The notes under the pieces: model-generated | Told to the model about the DNA's origin: nothing | The model's database searches: none | The model's input: the letters and a program-made list of their open reading frames with translations, nothing else | Made by a program: the position numbers and the translations under genes | Shown here: in pieces, positions 11,511 through 22,850 of the stretch | Layout of the letters: each line of letters opens with the position of its first letter | Position numbering within the stretch: the first letter of the stretch is position 1 | Assembly: GCA_029207755.1 (NCBI GenBank) | Contig: JARCOQ010000002.1 | Location: forward strand, 62,001 to 126,000 | Direction: 5' to 3' | Length of the DNA stretch: 64,000 bases | Source: Chamaea fasciata | Lineage: Eukaryota > Chordata > Aves > Passeriformes > Sylviidae

Positions 11511-12654
11511 ATTCATAGAGGTCTGCCATTTATTTCAACAGGAATACATAAGAGGACAGCAGACCTCCATCATCTGAACAGCCACTACCATGAACACATT
11601 TGTAACCTGTCCATCGTGCATCTGTCATGGACAATCTGTAAAAAGCCGTGTGGTTCAAGCAGAGATCCCATCTAGACATGCAATAAAGAAAATCCCTCTG
11701 CACAGCAAAGAGGTTGCACAGAAAATGCAGAGCATCTCCCACCAGAAATCTGCAGCCCCCTCTGTGCAGGTTCTAGAAGGATTCCTCCAGAACCTGCAAT
11801 CTTTAAACATTTCATCAGAAGTGCACATCTTGCACAGCCTCAAAATTTGTTTCCAGTTTACACATTTGAGATTCTTTGTCAGGTTAAAAAGCCTGCTGCA
11901 ATAAGATCAACTGCACAGCTCAGGAAGCACAGCTGTGCCTATGAACTAGGCAAGCAGAGAAAAGGTTTTCCAGTTCTGCTCAAAGACTGAAAGATGAGTC
12001 ATTTGCCTCGGCCAAGTCAATTTCAGTCTGATTTTTTCTCTGCTTCCCTCTTCCTCCCAGGTCTGTACTGAAATGTCTCTGGCATTTGCAACTTTTTTCC
12101 CCATCCACAGGAGCATGAGAAATTGTTTGGTCTGGACTAAATAACAACAGTTATTGAGCAACCTAAAATGACCTCAGTTTTAGGAGACTGAAAAAATTAC
12201 AGAAAAAGCCAGTCTGAAAGAGAAAAATCTATTATAAACATGGCAACCTGACTCCAAAAAAAATACAGGAAAACAAAGAACTCAAGAGCAGCTCTTTTTG
12301 CTGTCACAGGAAGACTGCCCAGCCCTGTTCCACGCAGTACATTCCACCCCACAAATCAAGCAGCAATAAAGTAAGAGGACTCAAGGTACCACCAGTGTTA
12401 GCTCTCACCAGGGCAGGCCCAACCGATGAAAACTACACCTTCAGGAAATTATCCTACAGCACTGGATTGTATGATGCATCAGAGCTTTCACTTTGCAAAG
12501 ACTTCCACAGGCAATTATTTTATGACAAGTGGAAAAGGATTATTAAATAAAGGTGGATTATTAGCAATAACTCAAGATGAATTTTGAAACGTCCCGTACA
12601 GTCCCTCCAGATCAACTGACAGAGATTCTCCAGCAGAGCACCAAGAAGACTTAC

Positions 12655-12799
12655 TTGTGATTTTCAGAATACAAAGCAGCATAGACCAGTCTCATATAGG
12701 AATGAATCAACTTTCTGACGATGTTCATTCCCACAAATGTGAGCGGTCGCTGGCTGTCCTCAGTAAAATGGCTTCTAGGGCTTGAAAGACTAACAGCAT
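12655..12799 (-). pseudogene. URB1: URB1 exon 3 (single-base frame break)
   Basis: The exon opens in frame with MLLVFQALEAILLRTASDRS, then meets a TGA. Homology resumes in another frame as VGMNIVRKLIHSYMRLVYAA. One extra T in the TTT run at 12735-12737 would rejoin the two frames, with a two-codon gap relative to human. The acceptor ends at 12800 and the donor GTAAGT is at 12654-12649. Confidence 0.85.
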
Positions 12800-13745
12800 C
12801 TGCCGGATAAAAAAGTATGTTAGTATCTGACAATATCAGGTAAGACTTGAAATTATTAGCTGAGCAAATAGTAATAACCACCATCGATAAAGGGTAACCC
12901 CACCCCAAGAGGAAAGCTTCCACACACGAAAGTGACATTAACTTTTAGATTCTCTCCCAAATTAATGCTTCCTCTCGGAAAAGATCACTTTGGAGAGCAT
13001 GTAGTTTCAAGGAATCATTGCTTTAAGAGACGGCTGCTCCTAAGTGGACGACGAAAAACAAAATGTCCCCGAGAAAAACACTGGGGCTGTTCCGGTCTTG
13101 CAATTATTTCCCTGCAGAGGAATCCAGAAACCACACAGCACTGGGCTGCGCCCATTACAAACACCAGCCCCTGTGAGCAACGGGATATTGAGGGAAGGCT
13201 GTCACTGAACACGACACAGATAAAAATGATACTGGAAGACAAAGAATAGCAGGCGATGGTTAAAAAGCCACACAATACAGTACTATGTTGTAAGCAGTCA
13301 GCAATGCTGCACCAGCATTCAGAGTGAAAAATTATTGAACTCTTTGTTCATTCGTCATATTCTGATGAGGATAAATTGTGTCCAGCTAAAATAAGAAAAA
13401 TGAGGTCAACTTTACCAGCGGCTTCCTAGAAATACTGATATATCAGGGAGATACCTAAGAACATTTACTTTCACCAGACTATTGTTTTGCTTACTTAACT
13501 GCTTTTATTGATCCCCTTATTTCCTAAAAGATCTTTTGATAACATTTAAAGAACCTTAACAGCTTGATTTGGACGGGACGATTGGCTGTGTGTGTCATTA
13601 AATCCAGGAACATCTATGAACTGAAAAGAGCATCTCCCACTCGGTAGGTGCTTCTGCCACTGCTACTTCCAGAAAAAAAAGAAAAAAACCAAACCAAAGC
13701 CATAATCAATTATCAGAGTTATCTACACCACAAAGCATTTATTCA

Positions 13746-13915
13746 CAGAACCACAGAGTATCTTGAGCTGGACCCACAAGGATCATCCAGTCCAACTCCT
13801 GGTCCTGCACAGCCACCCCAACAGTCCCACGCCTGACAGCGCTGCCCAAACCTTCCTGGAGCTCTGGCAGCCTTGGCCACTGTGACCATTTTCTGGCAAC
13901 CTTTTGTCGCTTCTT
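13746..13915 (-). mobile_element. CR1-like fragment adjoining URB1 exon 2
   Basis: The plus strand has ACAGAACCACAGAGTATCTT, then GACCCACAAGGATCATCCAG, TCCAACTCCTGGTCCTGCAC and CCTTCCTGGAGCTCTGGCAG, a variant CR1 tail common in birds. It ends about 70 bases from URB1 exon 2. Confidence 0.75.
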
Positions 13916-13982
13916 CTCCAGGGTGGGATTGTTGGGACTGCAGCCGCCAGTCCCTGAATTACAAGCCCCCTGTCCAACTTAC

Positions 13983-14122
13983 TTCACTTTCCGGCTTCCT
14001 TTCTCCATCGAGAAGCTTGAATATCTCAGCACACTCCATGGAAATTTTCACGGATCTCTCCACGACATCGTACACTTGGGCCGATGGCAGCGTCCTGGCG
14101 ACGGACACGAACGTCTCCAGCC
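13983..14122 (-). pseudogene. URB1: URB1 exon 2 (intact frame)
   Basis: The acceptor CTTTGCAG ends at 14123 and the donor GTAAGT starts at 13982. The 140-base exon reads LETFVSVARTLPSAQVYDVV, then a second stretch including KISMECAEIFKLLDGE, and ends ESE at phase 0. This is a clear match to the start of the URB1 N-terminal domain. No lesion is seen here. Confidence 0.85.
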
Positions 14123-14274
14123 CTGCAAAGGCGCAGCGTCAACCCGGGGCACCGGCGCCCCGTGCAGGGCCCGCTCCGGCCCGGCCGCGACCCTGAGGGG
14201 CCGAGCGGTGCCATGTGCGCCAGCCCCGCCAGCAGCAGCACCGGTGCCACCCACCCCCTGCGACGTGCCCCGGG

Positions 14275-14600
14275 ACAGCCGCCTCCGCCGGGGACGGCGC
14301 GGCCGCCTCCGCCCGGAACGGCGCGGCCGCCTCTGCCCAGCGCAGCCGCCTCAGCCCGGGACGGCGCGGCCGCCTCTGCCCGGGACGGCGCGGCCGCCTC
14401 CGCCCGGGACGGCGCGGCCGCCTCTGCCCAGCGCAGCCGCCTCAGCCCCGGGACGGCGCGGCCGCCTCTGCCCAGCGCAGCCGCCTCAGCCCCGGGACGG
14501 CGCGGCCGCCTCTGCCCAGCGCAGCCGCCTCAGCCCCGGGACGGCGCGGCCGCCTCAGCCCGGGACGGCGCGGCCGCCTTTGTCCAGCGCGGCCGCCTCA
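14275..14600. repeat. GC-rich minisatellite in URB1 intron 1
   Basis: Tandem copies of a roughly 24-base unit (GGCGCGGCCGCCTCTGCCC plus GGGAC) alternate with a unit built on GCGCAGCCGCCTCAGCCC. Together they form 44-45-base higher-order repeats. Most units carry a NotI site (GCGGCCGC). It lies inside the URB1 CpG island, and its composition alone explains the long open frames on both strands here. Confidence 0.9.
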
Positions 14601-14634
14601 GGGCGCGCCTTTCCCGCCACGCAGAGCCCCTCAC

Positions 14635-14736
14635 CTTTGGCGGCGGCCGCGGGGTCCCGCAGCAGCGCCGTGAGGCGGGCGCCATCGAACTCCTCGTCCC
14701 GCGGGCCGCAGGCGCCCCGCTCCGCTTCCCGGCCAT
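14635..14736 (-). pseudogene. URB1: URB1 exon 1 (start codon and frame break)
   Basis: The only plausible ATG is at 14734-14736 and opens with MAGKRSGAPAARG, similar in style to the basic human N-terminus. The segment homologous to URB1 (EEFDGARLTALLRDP) lies in a different frame, which has no ATG. The exon therefore needs an indel between about 14700 and 14733. The donor GT is at 14634-14633, leaving one base of a split Gly codon. The sequence is very GC-rich, where base-call errors are common, so this is the least secure of the six lesions. Confidence 0.6.
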
Positions 14737-15462
14737 GCCCGGTTCGGAGCCGGCACGGCGGCACCCCGGAATCGCCGCTGCTCCCGCAGGCAGGGGCGGG
14801 CGGAGCGGGAGCGGCAGCGGCCCGGAGATATCGCGGCCCGGGCAGGGTGGTGCTCCCGCGGTCCCGCCCCGGCCGAGTTGTCGGGCCTGCCCAGCGACCG
14901 GTGCTCAGGTGAGCAAAAAGAGTTAAAAATAGTTACCATGGAACGGCACAGAGTCCCCCTCCGGTTCACAAATTCAGAGTGTGCAGAGCCCGTTTTTATA
15001 CAGTTTTTGGGCTTGGGCAACCGATTACGTCATGGGTTCTTTGTGTGTATGATTCTTGATTCATATTCATCTAGGGTCTTTTACAGTTGCAAGTCAGGTG
15101 AATAGTTTTTTCCGGGGAGACAGAAGCTTTTGTCCGGGTTTGCTGGAACCGGGTATTGAGATGTATGTCCTTGACGACAGTCGGGATGATGGCTGTGGGG
15201 CGCTGAGCACTCGGCTGACGGTGGCTGATGGCGGTGCTCAGCTCCATCAGCCAGGGGTCACACCCTCCTTTCTCTCCGCGATGGGTGATTATCGTCCCTC
15301 TCGGCAGAGGAATGTCTTCCAGGAACCCTGCATTCCTTTACGCTTAAGAAAGTGATGTTATCCAGTAAAACACAAACTAACTCTAAAATATCTACTACAC
15401 AGGCTTATAAAGTATATTATTAAAAAACCCACGAATTAATCTCAAAACATTCACCTCAATCT

Positions 15463-15640
15463 CGTTCCACCATCCCTTCCCACCCCCTGCCGTGGGCAGG
15501 ACACCCAGGCGGCTTTACCTCTAGTTCAGTCAGGCCACAGGGATCCGGGGCAGCCACAGCTTCTCTGGGCCCTGTGCCAGGGCCTCGGCACCCTCACAGA
15601 CGAGAATTCCTTCCCAATATCCCATCTGCAGCAGTCTCTC
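15463..15640 (-). mobile_element. CR1 LINE fragment, degraded
   Basis: The plus strand shows CCCACCCCCTGCCGTGGGCA, then GGCAGCCACAGCTTCTCTGG, CCCTGTGCCAGGGCCTC and GAATTCCTTCCCAATATCCC, the reverse order of a CR1 tail. It is divergent and internally shortened. Confidence 0.75.
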
Positions 15641-18600
15641 TCTTTTGTTTCAGCCTTACAGTTTTCTTGAAACTTAAATTTATGCAGGTATCCAAATACA
15701 CTGGCAATTCCAGAAATCGGTAAGCACATAATATGGAAAGTTAATAACATTCTCAAGAGGGAGTTGCTCTGTTTTTGAGGGGGTGAAAAGAAAGGCTAGT
15801 GCTAGCAGAACTAGGGAAAAAAAAATTTGATTTAACTCTGTTTTAAAAGGCTTAAAGTACCCATACTGAGATCTTCAAGGTAAAAGTCCTAGTTACCAGG
15901 CTTACAAGCCTGATAGTTATCATCACACCATATTTCATGGTTCTAGTATTTTAAAAGTACTGCAGAATGCTACTGAAAATTATTTTTATTTCAACTTGAA
16001 GTTAAATTATTCTCTCACCTCACTGCCTGTGGAGCTGTTAGAGGCTTCCAGGAGGCTGGGGAAGCAGACTACGGGTTTCATTTCCAGTCAGGTCACTTCC
16101 ATGTTCTGCTGGAGTGGACTTTGAAGCCTGTGTCCTTTTCTTTCTCTATTATATCTGACAACTTTCCTCCCCCGAGTCTGCTTTTTGGCAAGACGCATTT
16201 ACGGAGGGTCAGTCGAAGACCTCAGGCTCAGAAAAAAATCATCTGTTCTGCTGTGCTTACGTGTGCAACAGATGGGAGCAGCAATGAGTCGAGTAGTAAC
16301 TTCTGAGCTGCCCGGTTTTTCAGTAAATCAAAATATTCTGTGATTCTTGCCAGATGAACTTATCATCATATCCAAGTTACACACACCCCTCTGGCATTTT
16401 CAAGGCTAAAAAGCAATTCCTGGTCCCTTGCATGAACCTCAGCTCCCCCCCTTGTTCAAGGAACAGTTCTAGATACAAGACTAACTGAGCCAAGCGACCC
16501 TTTCCTGCCTCAGTTACGTCCTCTGAGGCCTTTACTGTCCTGAACAGAAGGTAAACAGCCGAGCCCCAGCCCCGCAGTCCTGCCCAACTTGCCTTTGCTC
16601 CCAAACCTGAACCTTTTTCTTTGCTGTGGGATTCCTTACTCGTGCAATCCTGAAGACAAATATCTGATTTGGCAGATGAGACCATTTCTAACACAAAATC
16701 TTCACCGAGGTTTCTCTTCTGATTTCAGCCTTAAGCACTCCTGTCCTTCTCAGGCAGCCCCTATCTCCAGCCGTTAGCCATGGATCCTTGCTGTTCTATA
16801 GCTGACATTGCCACCCCTCAAGTCTCTTGATACGCATTTACATCACTCCGTAACGGCGTCCTCCTGACCCTTCCCAAACTCAGCCTGATCTCCAGGCCTA
16901 CAGCCTCTCCCTGCAGATGAGGGACTATGAGAAGGGCTGCAGACAGACCTTTGCATGACCCCAGCTATACAGCCCATGCTAATCCCAGCCCAAACCTGTC
17001 CTGCTGTTGGGATACCCCACTTACAGTTACAGTAACCCCTGTGGTGGTTTCACTTCACTTCATCTGTGAGTTGCAATCTCCCACCCTTCACTCCTTTGGT
17101 AAGAAACGCATTAGTGTCTTAAAATAAATGTTTCATTTTATGTATAAATTAAGTATAGAAAGCATTCAGAGGGAATACATTTAATCCAAAATCGCACCTT
17201 AAAACTATAGCTCTCAGTGTTCGCTCTCAGTTTACACAACTATTACACAGAAAAGTTTCCTTCAGTTTTTCCCCAAATTTCAAGTGTGATATAGAGCTCT
17301 TTGTCAAATCTTCCTGCTTTCCAGCCTTTGGCACCCTGAGGCATGGGATGACAGAAGGAGAGAGGGTGACGCTGCCCAGGGATGGGCTGACAGGACCACC
17401 TCCTCCGCACGGCCTCCCAAGAAGGGAATGCTCCCAACACTATCTCTTCTTTGTCATCACATGTCCAAATGCCCTGTGCCCTGCACCTCCATGATCCTTG
17501 CTGGGATCAGCCCAGTGCCAGCTCACACACTTGGACACATTCATTGCAGAGCTTGAATTCCAGGAGTTCGGCATCGAGGAGTCCAGGGTATGTGCAAGGT
17601 CCGTGTATGGACCCAGGAGACGAGTGGGCTGGCAAGGCTGAGGTAAAACCACAACTTTTTTTACTCTAGATGCTGTAAAACAAAATCATCTCTCCTCCTC
17701 TTCTTCCTCCTCCTCCAGTCCCGTAGTTATTTCAGCTGGAGTGCAAGGAGTGCATTTTAAGCCTGACTAATGGCAATTTATCTTCCTCCCACGAGGAATA
17801 TTAGAGCCTGTCGATATGGGAGGATCTGCCGACCAGGCATTATGAGCATCAGGGCTTTGAGTCAGAGCATGGGGAGACTCTGGAACTGGGCTGCATGCCC
17901 AGGTGCTGAAGATGGGTGGAAAGATCAGAAAAAAAGGGAAGAGGACAGAAAAGTGTCAATGAGCAGGCTGTGCATAGCCAGAGGAGGCATTTGCTGAGAG
18001 CACCTCTGAGTATCTACTGCGATTCTCGGGTATTTCTGTGTACTGAAATCCTTCCCACCTTATACACATGGAATAATCTTCAAGCATCATCCAGTCTGAG
18101 TTTGACAAAGTCACTGAGTCACAGAATTTACCAGGGAGCCCTTACAGTCTTGATGGGAAAAGCAGGCACTTACAAGCACTGCAATATCATTTTAAATTTT
18201 TGTTATATACTTCTAATTTCACCGTGCTCAGGTCGAATTAGCCTGAGGTCTGGATCTCAAAACTATTAACTCTCACTGATTAGATATTGATACGGGCTAT
18301 TCTTTTCTGAAACACCACCAGTTTTGCATGCCTTTGCATACCTAACTTGAGACATCTGGAAGCCCGATTTTTTCAAGGCTCTTGGAAAAGCCACAGTTTT
18401 TTCAGTGTTTTGACATTGATTCTGTGGCTTTGAAAAGCTTCTGTCTTGAATTTCAAGTACGTAGTCATTGGTCATTTTGGAAAATCTTGTCTTAAATACT
18501 TACGGAAGGGGAACAGTGTCATGATAACGACCCATCAGAGGCAGGCTCATAAAACCGTAGTAAAGCACTTTGACAAAGAGGGTGATTTCCCTGACCGTGC

Positions 18601-19827
18601 TCCACCCAGTAACTGTGGCCTAATGTCCTTCCTAACTGAGGGGCAGGACACACAGTCTTTCCCAGTGTGTCTTTGAAACATCATGTCGGGAAGTGACCAG
18701 GGACAATTTGGGTGCTTTAACAGGGCAAGAGCAACAAAGCCAGGGCTTTTTCCTTGGTGCATTTGTTCTGCCTCCACCTTAGGTCATGTTTTCTCTTGTT
18801 TGCAGCAGTAAGCTCTCTGAGATGGGACATGCCTCTCACTTCATGTCTATACAAGTGCCAGGTGCACTGCTAGAAAAAATAATCTGCGTACAGGAGAAGT
18901 GCCAGCAAGACTGGCAGCATTCAGGGGGGTGGGGAGCGGGGACCTTCTGCTGCCTCTCCTGAGGAAATGGAGTGAAGTTTCATTCCAAATGAAACGTGAG
19001 GAGACTGGCTTTGCAAACTTCATGGGTCACATCTTCTGTCTCGTGAAGTGGTGGGGGTCTCTATGGTGTTTTGACTAGTTTGGCCAAGGCGCAGCTCATG
19101 ATCATCAAACTCAGAACTTGCTTAGCTGAATTCGCTCTCTCTGAAGCAAGTCAAAAAATAGCAGAAAACAGCAAATCATTCCCCTCCTTCTAAACCTGCT
19201 GGGTGGAGTACTTCACTCAGTATTCATTCCAATTTCTGTTTACACACACAAGAATGTTTCCTTACTCTGGCTCACAGAATTGGTCCTCTCCAGTTCAAAT
19301 TACAGCACACTTGAAGCTCTTGTTAGATCGTATCATCCATAGCGCCTTGTGAGAACTTACAGCATCCAAAACACATTCAGAATTGGAAAAAACTATGGAA
19401 CAGGCTTCTCTACAACGATTTTCAGTTTGTGTCCATAGAAATAGAGGTTGGATTGGGGAAAATGCGCTCTGTTATTTTAAATAATCAAAATATAGTGATT
19501 ACTGTAAGGTATGTGCTTTGTTTTAAGTGGTCTGACACTCATTTCCATAGAAACAGAGAGAGGATAACAGCCCACTTGTTTGAACTGTCCTGTGGATTCT
19601 GTCTGTGTCAGAATGCAGGAATATAAAGCTTTTAAAAATGTGGGAAAGGCCTGGGGTTTTGCTCTTAATGTTTTGTTTTGTTTTAATCCTCAAAAGCCAA
19701 AAAGAACATTAGGGAACTTCTTGGAAATTTTATTCTGTGAGAATAGAATGAAAATGACAAATACCAGCTCTTAAAAAATTACAGGGGAGAAAGCAGGAAG
19801 AAGCAGCAGTAGGATGGGGAGAAGTGT

Positions 19828-19878
19828 ACACACACACACAGACGAGTGAGAGTGTGTGTGTGTGTGTGTGTGTGTGTG
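19828..19878. repeat. (CA)n - (GT)n inverted microsatellite
   Basis: Thirteen bases of alternating AC (19828-19840), an 11-base spacer, then 27 bases of alternating GT (19852-19878). The two arms are complementary and could pair as a hairpin. Confidence 0.95.
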
Positions 19879-22302
19879 AGAAAAAGTATTTCTGAGATAT
19901 TTTTCTGACAACTCTTGTTATTCTACATTAGATCTAGTGATTTTTTTTTCACTAATAGAAGATTTTAGGCCATCTAACTGAACTATTTTATTTCAAATTA
20001 CTATTTTCACATTCACTTTCTTTATTTCACATTGTTTACTTCTTAACTGACACACTAATTTTATCGGAATTTCCATACACTAAGCAATGATATGAGTTTT
20101 GAATTGGCAGTTTGGCTGAAATTCATGGGAAAATGAATATCAAGGAGAAAAAGAAGTGAAGTGCTCAAATTTTGTCTTTGCTTTTTTAAAGCTTCCATGT
20201 AACAACACAATTCCTGCATTTCTGGCACAGTAAAATGATTCCTCTCCAAGTTCAAAAGAGAGAAACTCACTGAAGCAGATGTGATATCTTTCTTGGATTC
20301 TAACCTCTGGACTTTCAAGTGATTTTTTTCTTTGGGGAAAAAATGAATCCAATTCCTGTTGCTCGTGAGGGAAGGACAAGGCTGAGATACTGTAATTCTA
20401 CATGCTGAACATGTCTGGATTAGTTATATTGTCTTCCAGCAACTGAATATTGCCAGCTTGTAGAAGCAGCTTTCAAGGCTGTAGCAGAGAGGTGCATTCT
20501 GCACATCATGATAAACACTTGCTCCCTTCCTGCCTTTGTGTTTTATGCTACTGTCTCCAAGTTTTCTATTCACACACTACCCATCACGGGGGATAGCAGA
20601 GATTCGCAAAAATACTTTTTATATTTTAGGGTACTTGGTTTTTAGGTTAATGTTGAATAGCAAAGTAGCCCCCATTCAGCGGGAAAAGAAAAAGAAAGTG
20701 TATACATATATCTCAGTGCCATTCTACTGAAAGCATGTCTTCAGTTCCTGTCAGCCACAGTGTCCATGAGTTTTCCTTCTCCACAGGAAGGCTTCCCTGG
20801 AAGATGTGTACAAGCCGGAGCACCCAGCTGCCTCTTGCGCTGTGCTGTCCTTCAGCCCTCCCCGCTTCACCTCCCTGGAGGTTACCTGCATTTCAAACCT
20901 CTCCCAGTTCAGTCATTCCACTTGGAAACTGCCTTTGCCTTCGGGTTATACTTGCACACTGCCAAAAGAATGCCAGGCTCATTCCTGCGCTTTGGGATGG
21001 TCTTTTGCTTTCAGCATCACCAGGCTAGAAAAAGTTACGTTATCTCACTGGGAAGATTCACAAATACTCATCAGGCAACAGCCCTGGCAGACCTTCTGAT
21101 TCAAAGCCTTTCAAGCACAAGAATGGGATACTTCCCAGTGATTTTGGATGCTGTCTATATTCTTCTGCATTGATTGCGCTTCAATGACCCCCCACAAAAT
21201 TTGTTTGAATTTTAAAACCCCGCTGTGTTAAGAGAATCTTCCCCCACAAAACCGGGAGACAGACAGTAGAAAAGGTTTGACTGCAGCAATTTGCATTAAG
21301 TGTCCTTTGCAGGCTTTGACTATTTCCACCCACCCCTGAAAGAGCCTGGGAGACGGGCATTAACGGCCAATCATTACGCCAATGGCTTTTTGAGATAACA
21401 ATCAGGCTTGCCTAGTATCAATGAGACCTGTTAAAATTAAGTCTTTGCCTTGCAGAGTCACTTTGTGTTGTCATGTGGGATGCTGAGATGTGATACAGCA
21501 CGTCCTCTTCCCCTAAGCAGGTTTAATCCCATTTTCTCATAATCTCAAAATTCTGTTTGTCCCTGCCATGGCATCCTGGTTATCAAACCAGCTGTGCTAA
21601 TTAGAGATGTCTTCCTCTCTGTCTTGCGTATTCCCACACCCCGGCATTCATTTCTGCCTTTGGTGGGACTGACCTGAGACAGCAAGTGCAGGAAGTGTCC
21701 AACTGAATGATCACCCTGAAGGCAAGGTCCAGGGGAAAAAGGAGGAGAGTAGGGGGAGACAACCACAAGTCTCCTTCCAGTTCCCCAGGTGGAAGGCAGA
21801 GGGTAACTGGCTGAGTTCAAAGGCAAACACTGTCCTTATCTGAGGCAAGGGTTTCACCTGCAGACCTACTGTTTTCTCTGCCCATCTGTGTTTGAAGTTG
21901 CAGATGTTTCAGAGTGATTTTATACTGTTATTTCGGAATCTTTGATCCCATTTATCTGAGTTCAGTAACACTTGATTGAACGTCCCTGACCTCAGACAGG
22001 TTCATGTGAAACCTGTTTTGCTCTTATCTGCCCAAGACTACGGAGGCATAGTCTGATGTATGTGATACCCCGTTGTTTTTCTGGGTGTTAAGAGGGACAA
22101 GGTGAGGAATAAAAGTGGGTTCAGATTCTAACATGAAGACCAAGTTGGTCAAAGTTCAGTGTAACCTCTGAAAAGAGGGGCCAGACTTTGGAAATTCAAA
22201 TCTGGATGCATTCCAACTTCAGTTGGAACAGGAGGAGAGGAATAGTTTTAACACAATTAGTTTGGTTCCATCATCTTTCACTTACTCACTCATGGGGTTT
22301 TG

Positions 22303-22304
<2 letters not shown>

Positions 22305-22348
<44 letters not shown>
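22305..22348. repeat. 44-base T homopolymer
   Basis: An uninterrupted T run. No retrotransposon body or target-site duplication is evident beside it. Its length in the assembly may be imprecise. Confidence 0.95.
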
Positions 22349-22850
22349 CAGGAGAAAGATCAGTGTGAACATGCATAGCAGGATGTAAACAGTTGGATAT
22401 TCATGTTTACCCGCTGTATACCGCAGCACAGCCCCAGGAAGAAAAGATGCTTTCATTCCCCATTTCCAGAGTTGGTTCTAAGCTCTCTTTCCTGAGGACA
22501 GCTCTTACAGGAACTGGGAAATGAGTGTCCTGATTTATCCCTTTGAGTCCCTCATACCTTAAAAGAAGCACCAAATGACATTTGAAGGTAGTTTAGCAGG
22601 TAGTAATGACAATTTGTTGGAACTTCTCACCGGTTCACTTTTCTGTATCACAAAAGGTTACAGGGAACAACTTGAACTCTCTCAAAGTAACTTCAAGCTG
22701 TTTCCCCACTTTGCAGTGAAGGTTTTAAGCCAAGCCTACACACTTCAAACTCAAGACCCGCTGGAGTCGGAACGCTGCGGGGATGAGGTAAGGAGGTGCC
22801 ACCGGTGTGAGGAAAGAGAGAAGGTCCTTTCGCAGCCTGGAAGAGTCAGT

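Larger units (their letters stand above)
9097..13982 (-). other. URB1 introns between exons 2 and 5
   Basis: These introns hold CR1 fragments at 9588-9890, 11445-11510 and 13746-13915. The remainder is unremarkable single-copy-looking sequence with no coding block other than the exons listed separately. Confidence 0.5.
2464..14736 (-). pseudogene. URB1: URB1 locus, 5' half, frame-disrupted (nucleolar pre-ribosomal-associated protein 1)
   Basis: URB1 (yeast Npa1/Urb1 family) is a large nucleolar protein needed for early 60S subunit assembly. Eleven minus-strand blocks match the vertebrate protein in order: 14635-14736, 13983-14122, 12655-12799, 11025-11155, 9000-9096, 7779-7899, 6861-6973, 5921-6040, 5274-5391, 3609-3781 and 2464-2660. 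Each internal junction has AG and GT in place. Six blocks (14635, 12655, 11025, 7779, 5274, 3609) are homologous in one frame for the first part and another frame for the rest. Human sequence expected between the 9000 and 7779 blocks (about 330 residues) and between the 5274 and 3609 blocks (about 45 residues) was not found. The C-terminal half lies left of the window or is absent. EVA1C and CFAP298 next door have no such lesions, so a decayed copy is more likely than uniform sequencing error, but local assembly error remains possible. Identity is secure; pseudogene status is inference. Confidence 0.75.
14050..14900 (-). promoter_or_regulatory. URB1: URB1 CpG-rich promoter region
   Basis: GC- and CpG-dense sequence surrounds the URB1 first exon, with no TATA box, as expected of a housekeeping CpG-island promoter. 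Density falls sharply beyond about 14910. Exact transcription start is unknown. Confidence 0.6.
14901..22850. other. Intergenic region between URB1 and EVA1C
   Basis: No gene is recognised. It contains a CR1 fragment (15463-15640), a pyrimidine-rich tract (about 17689-17718), the CA/GT inverted microsatellite (19828-19878), a CCAAT-motif pair (21367-21383) and a T tract (22305-22348). Open frames are short and unlike known proteins. Confidence 0.6.

Noticed and set aside
13923..14926. Long overlapping plus-strand open frames (up to 329 codons) across the URB1 first exon
   Set aside because: They are open because of the GC-rich minisatellite and CpG island; translations are Ala/Pro/Arg-rich repeats, and they oppose the real URB1 exons 1 and 2.
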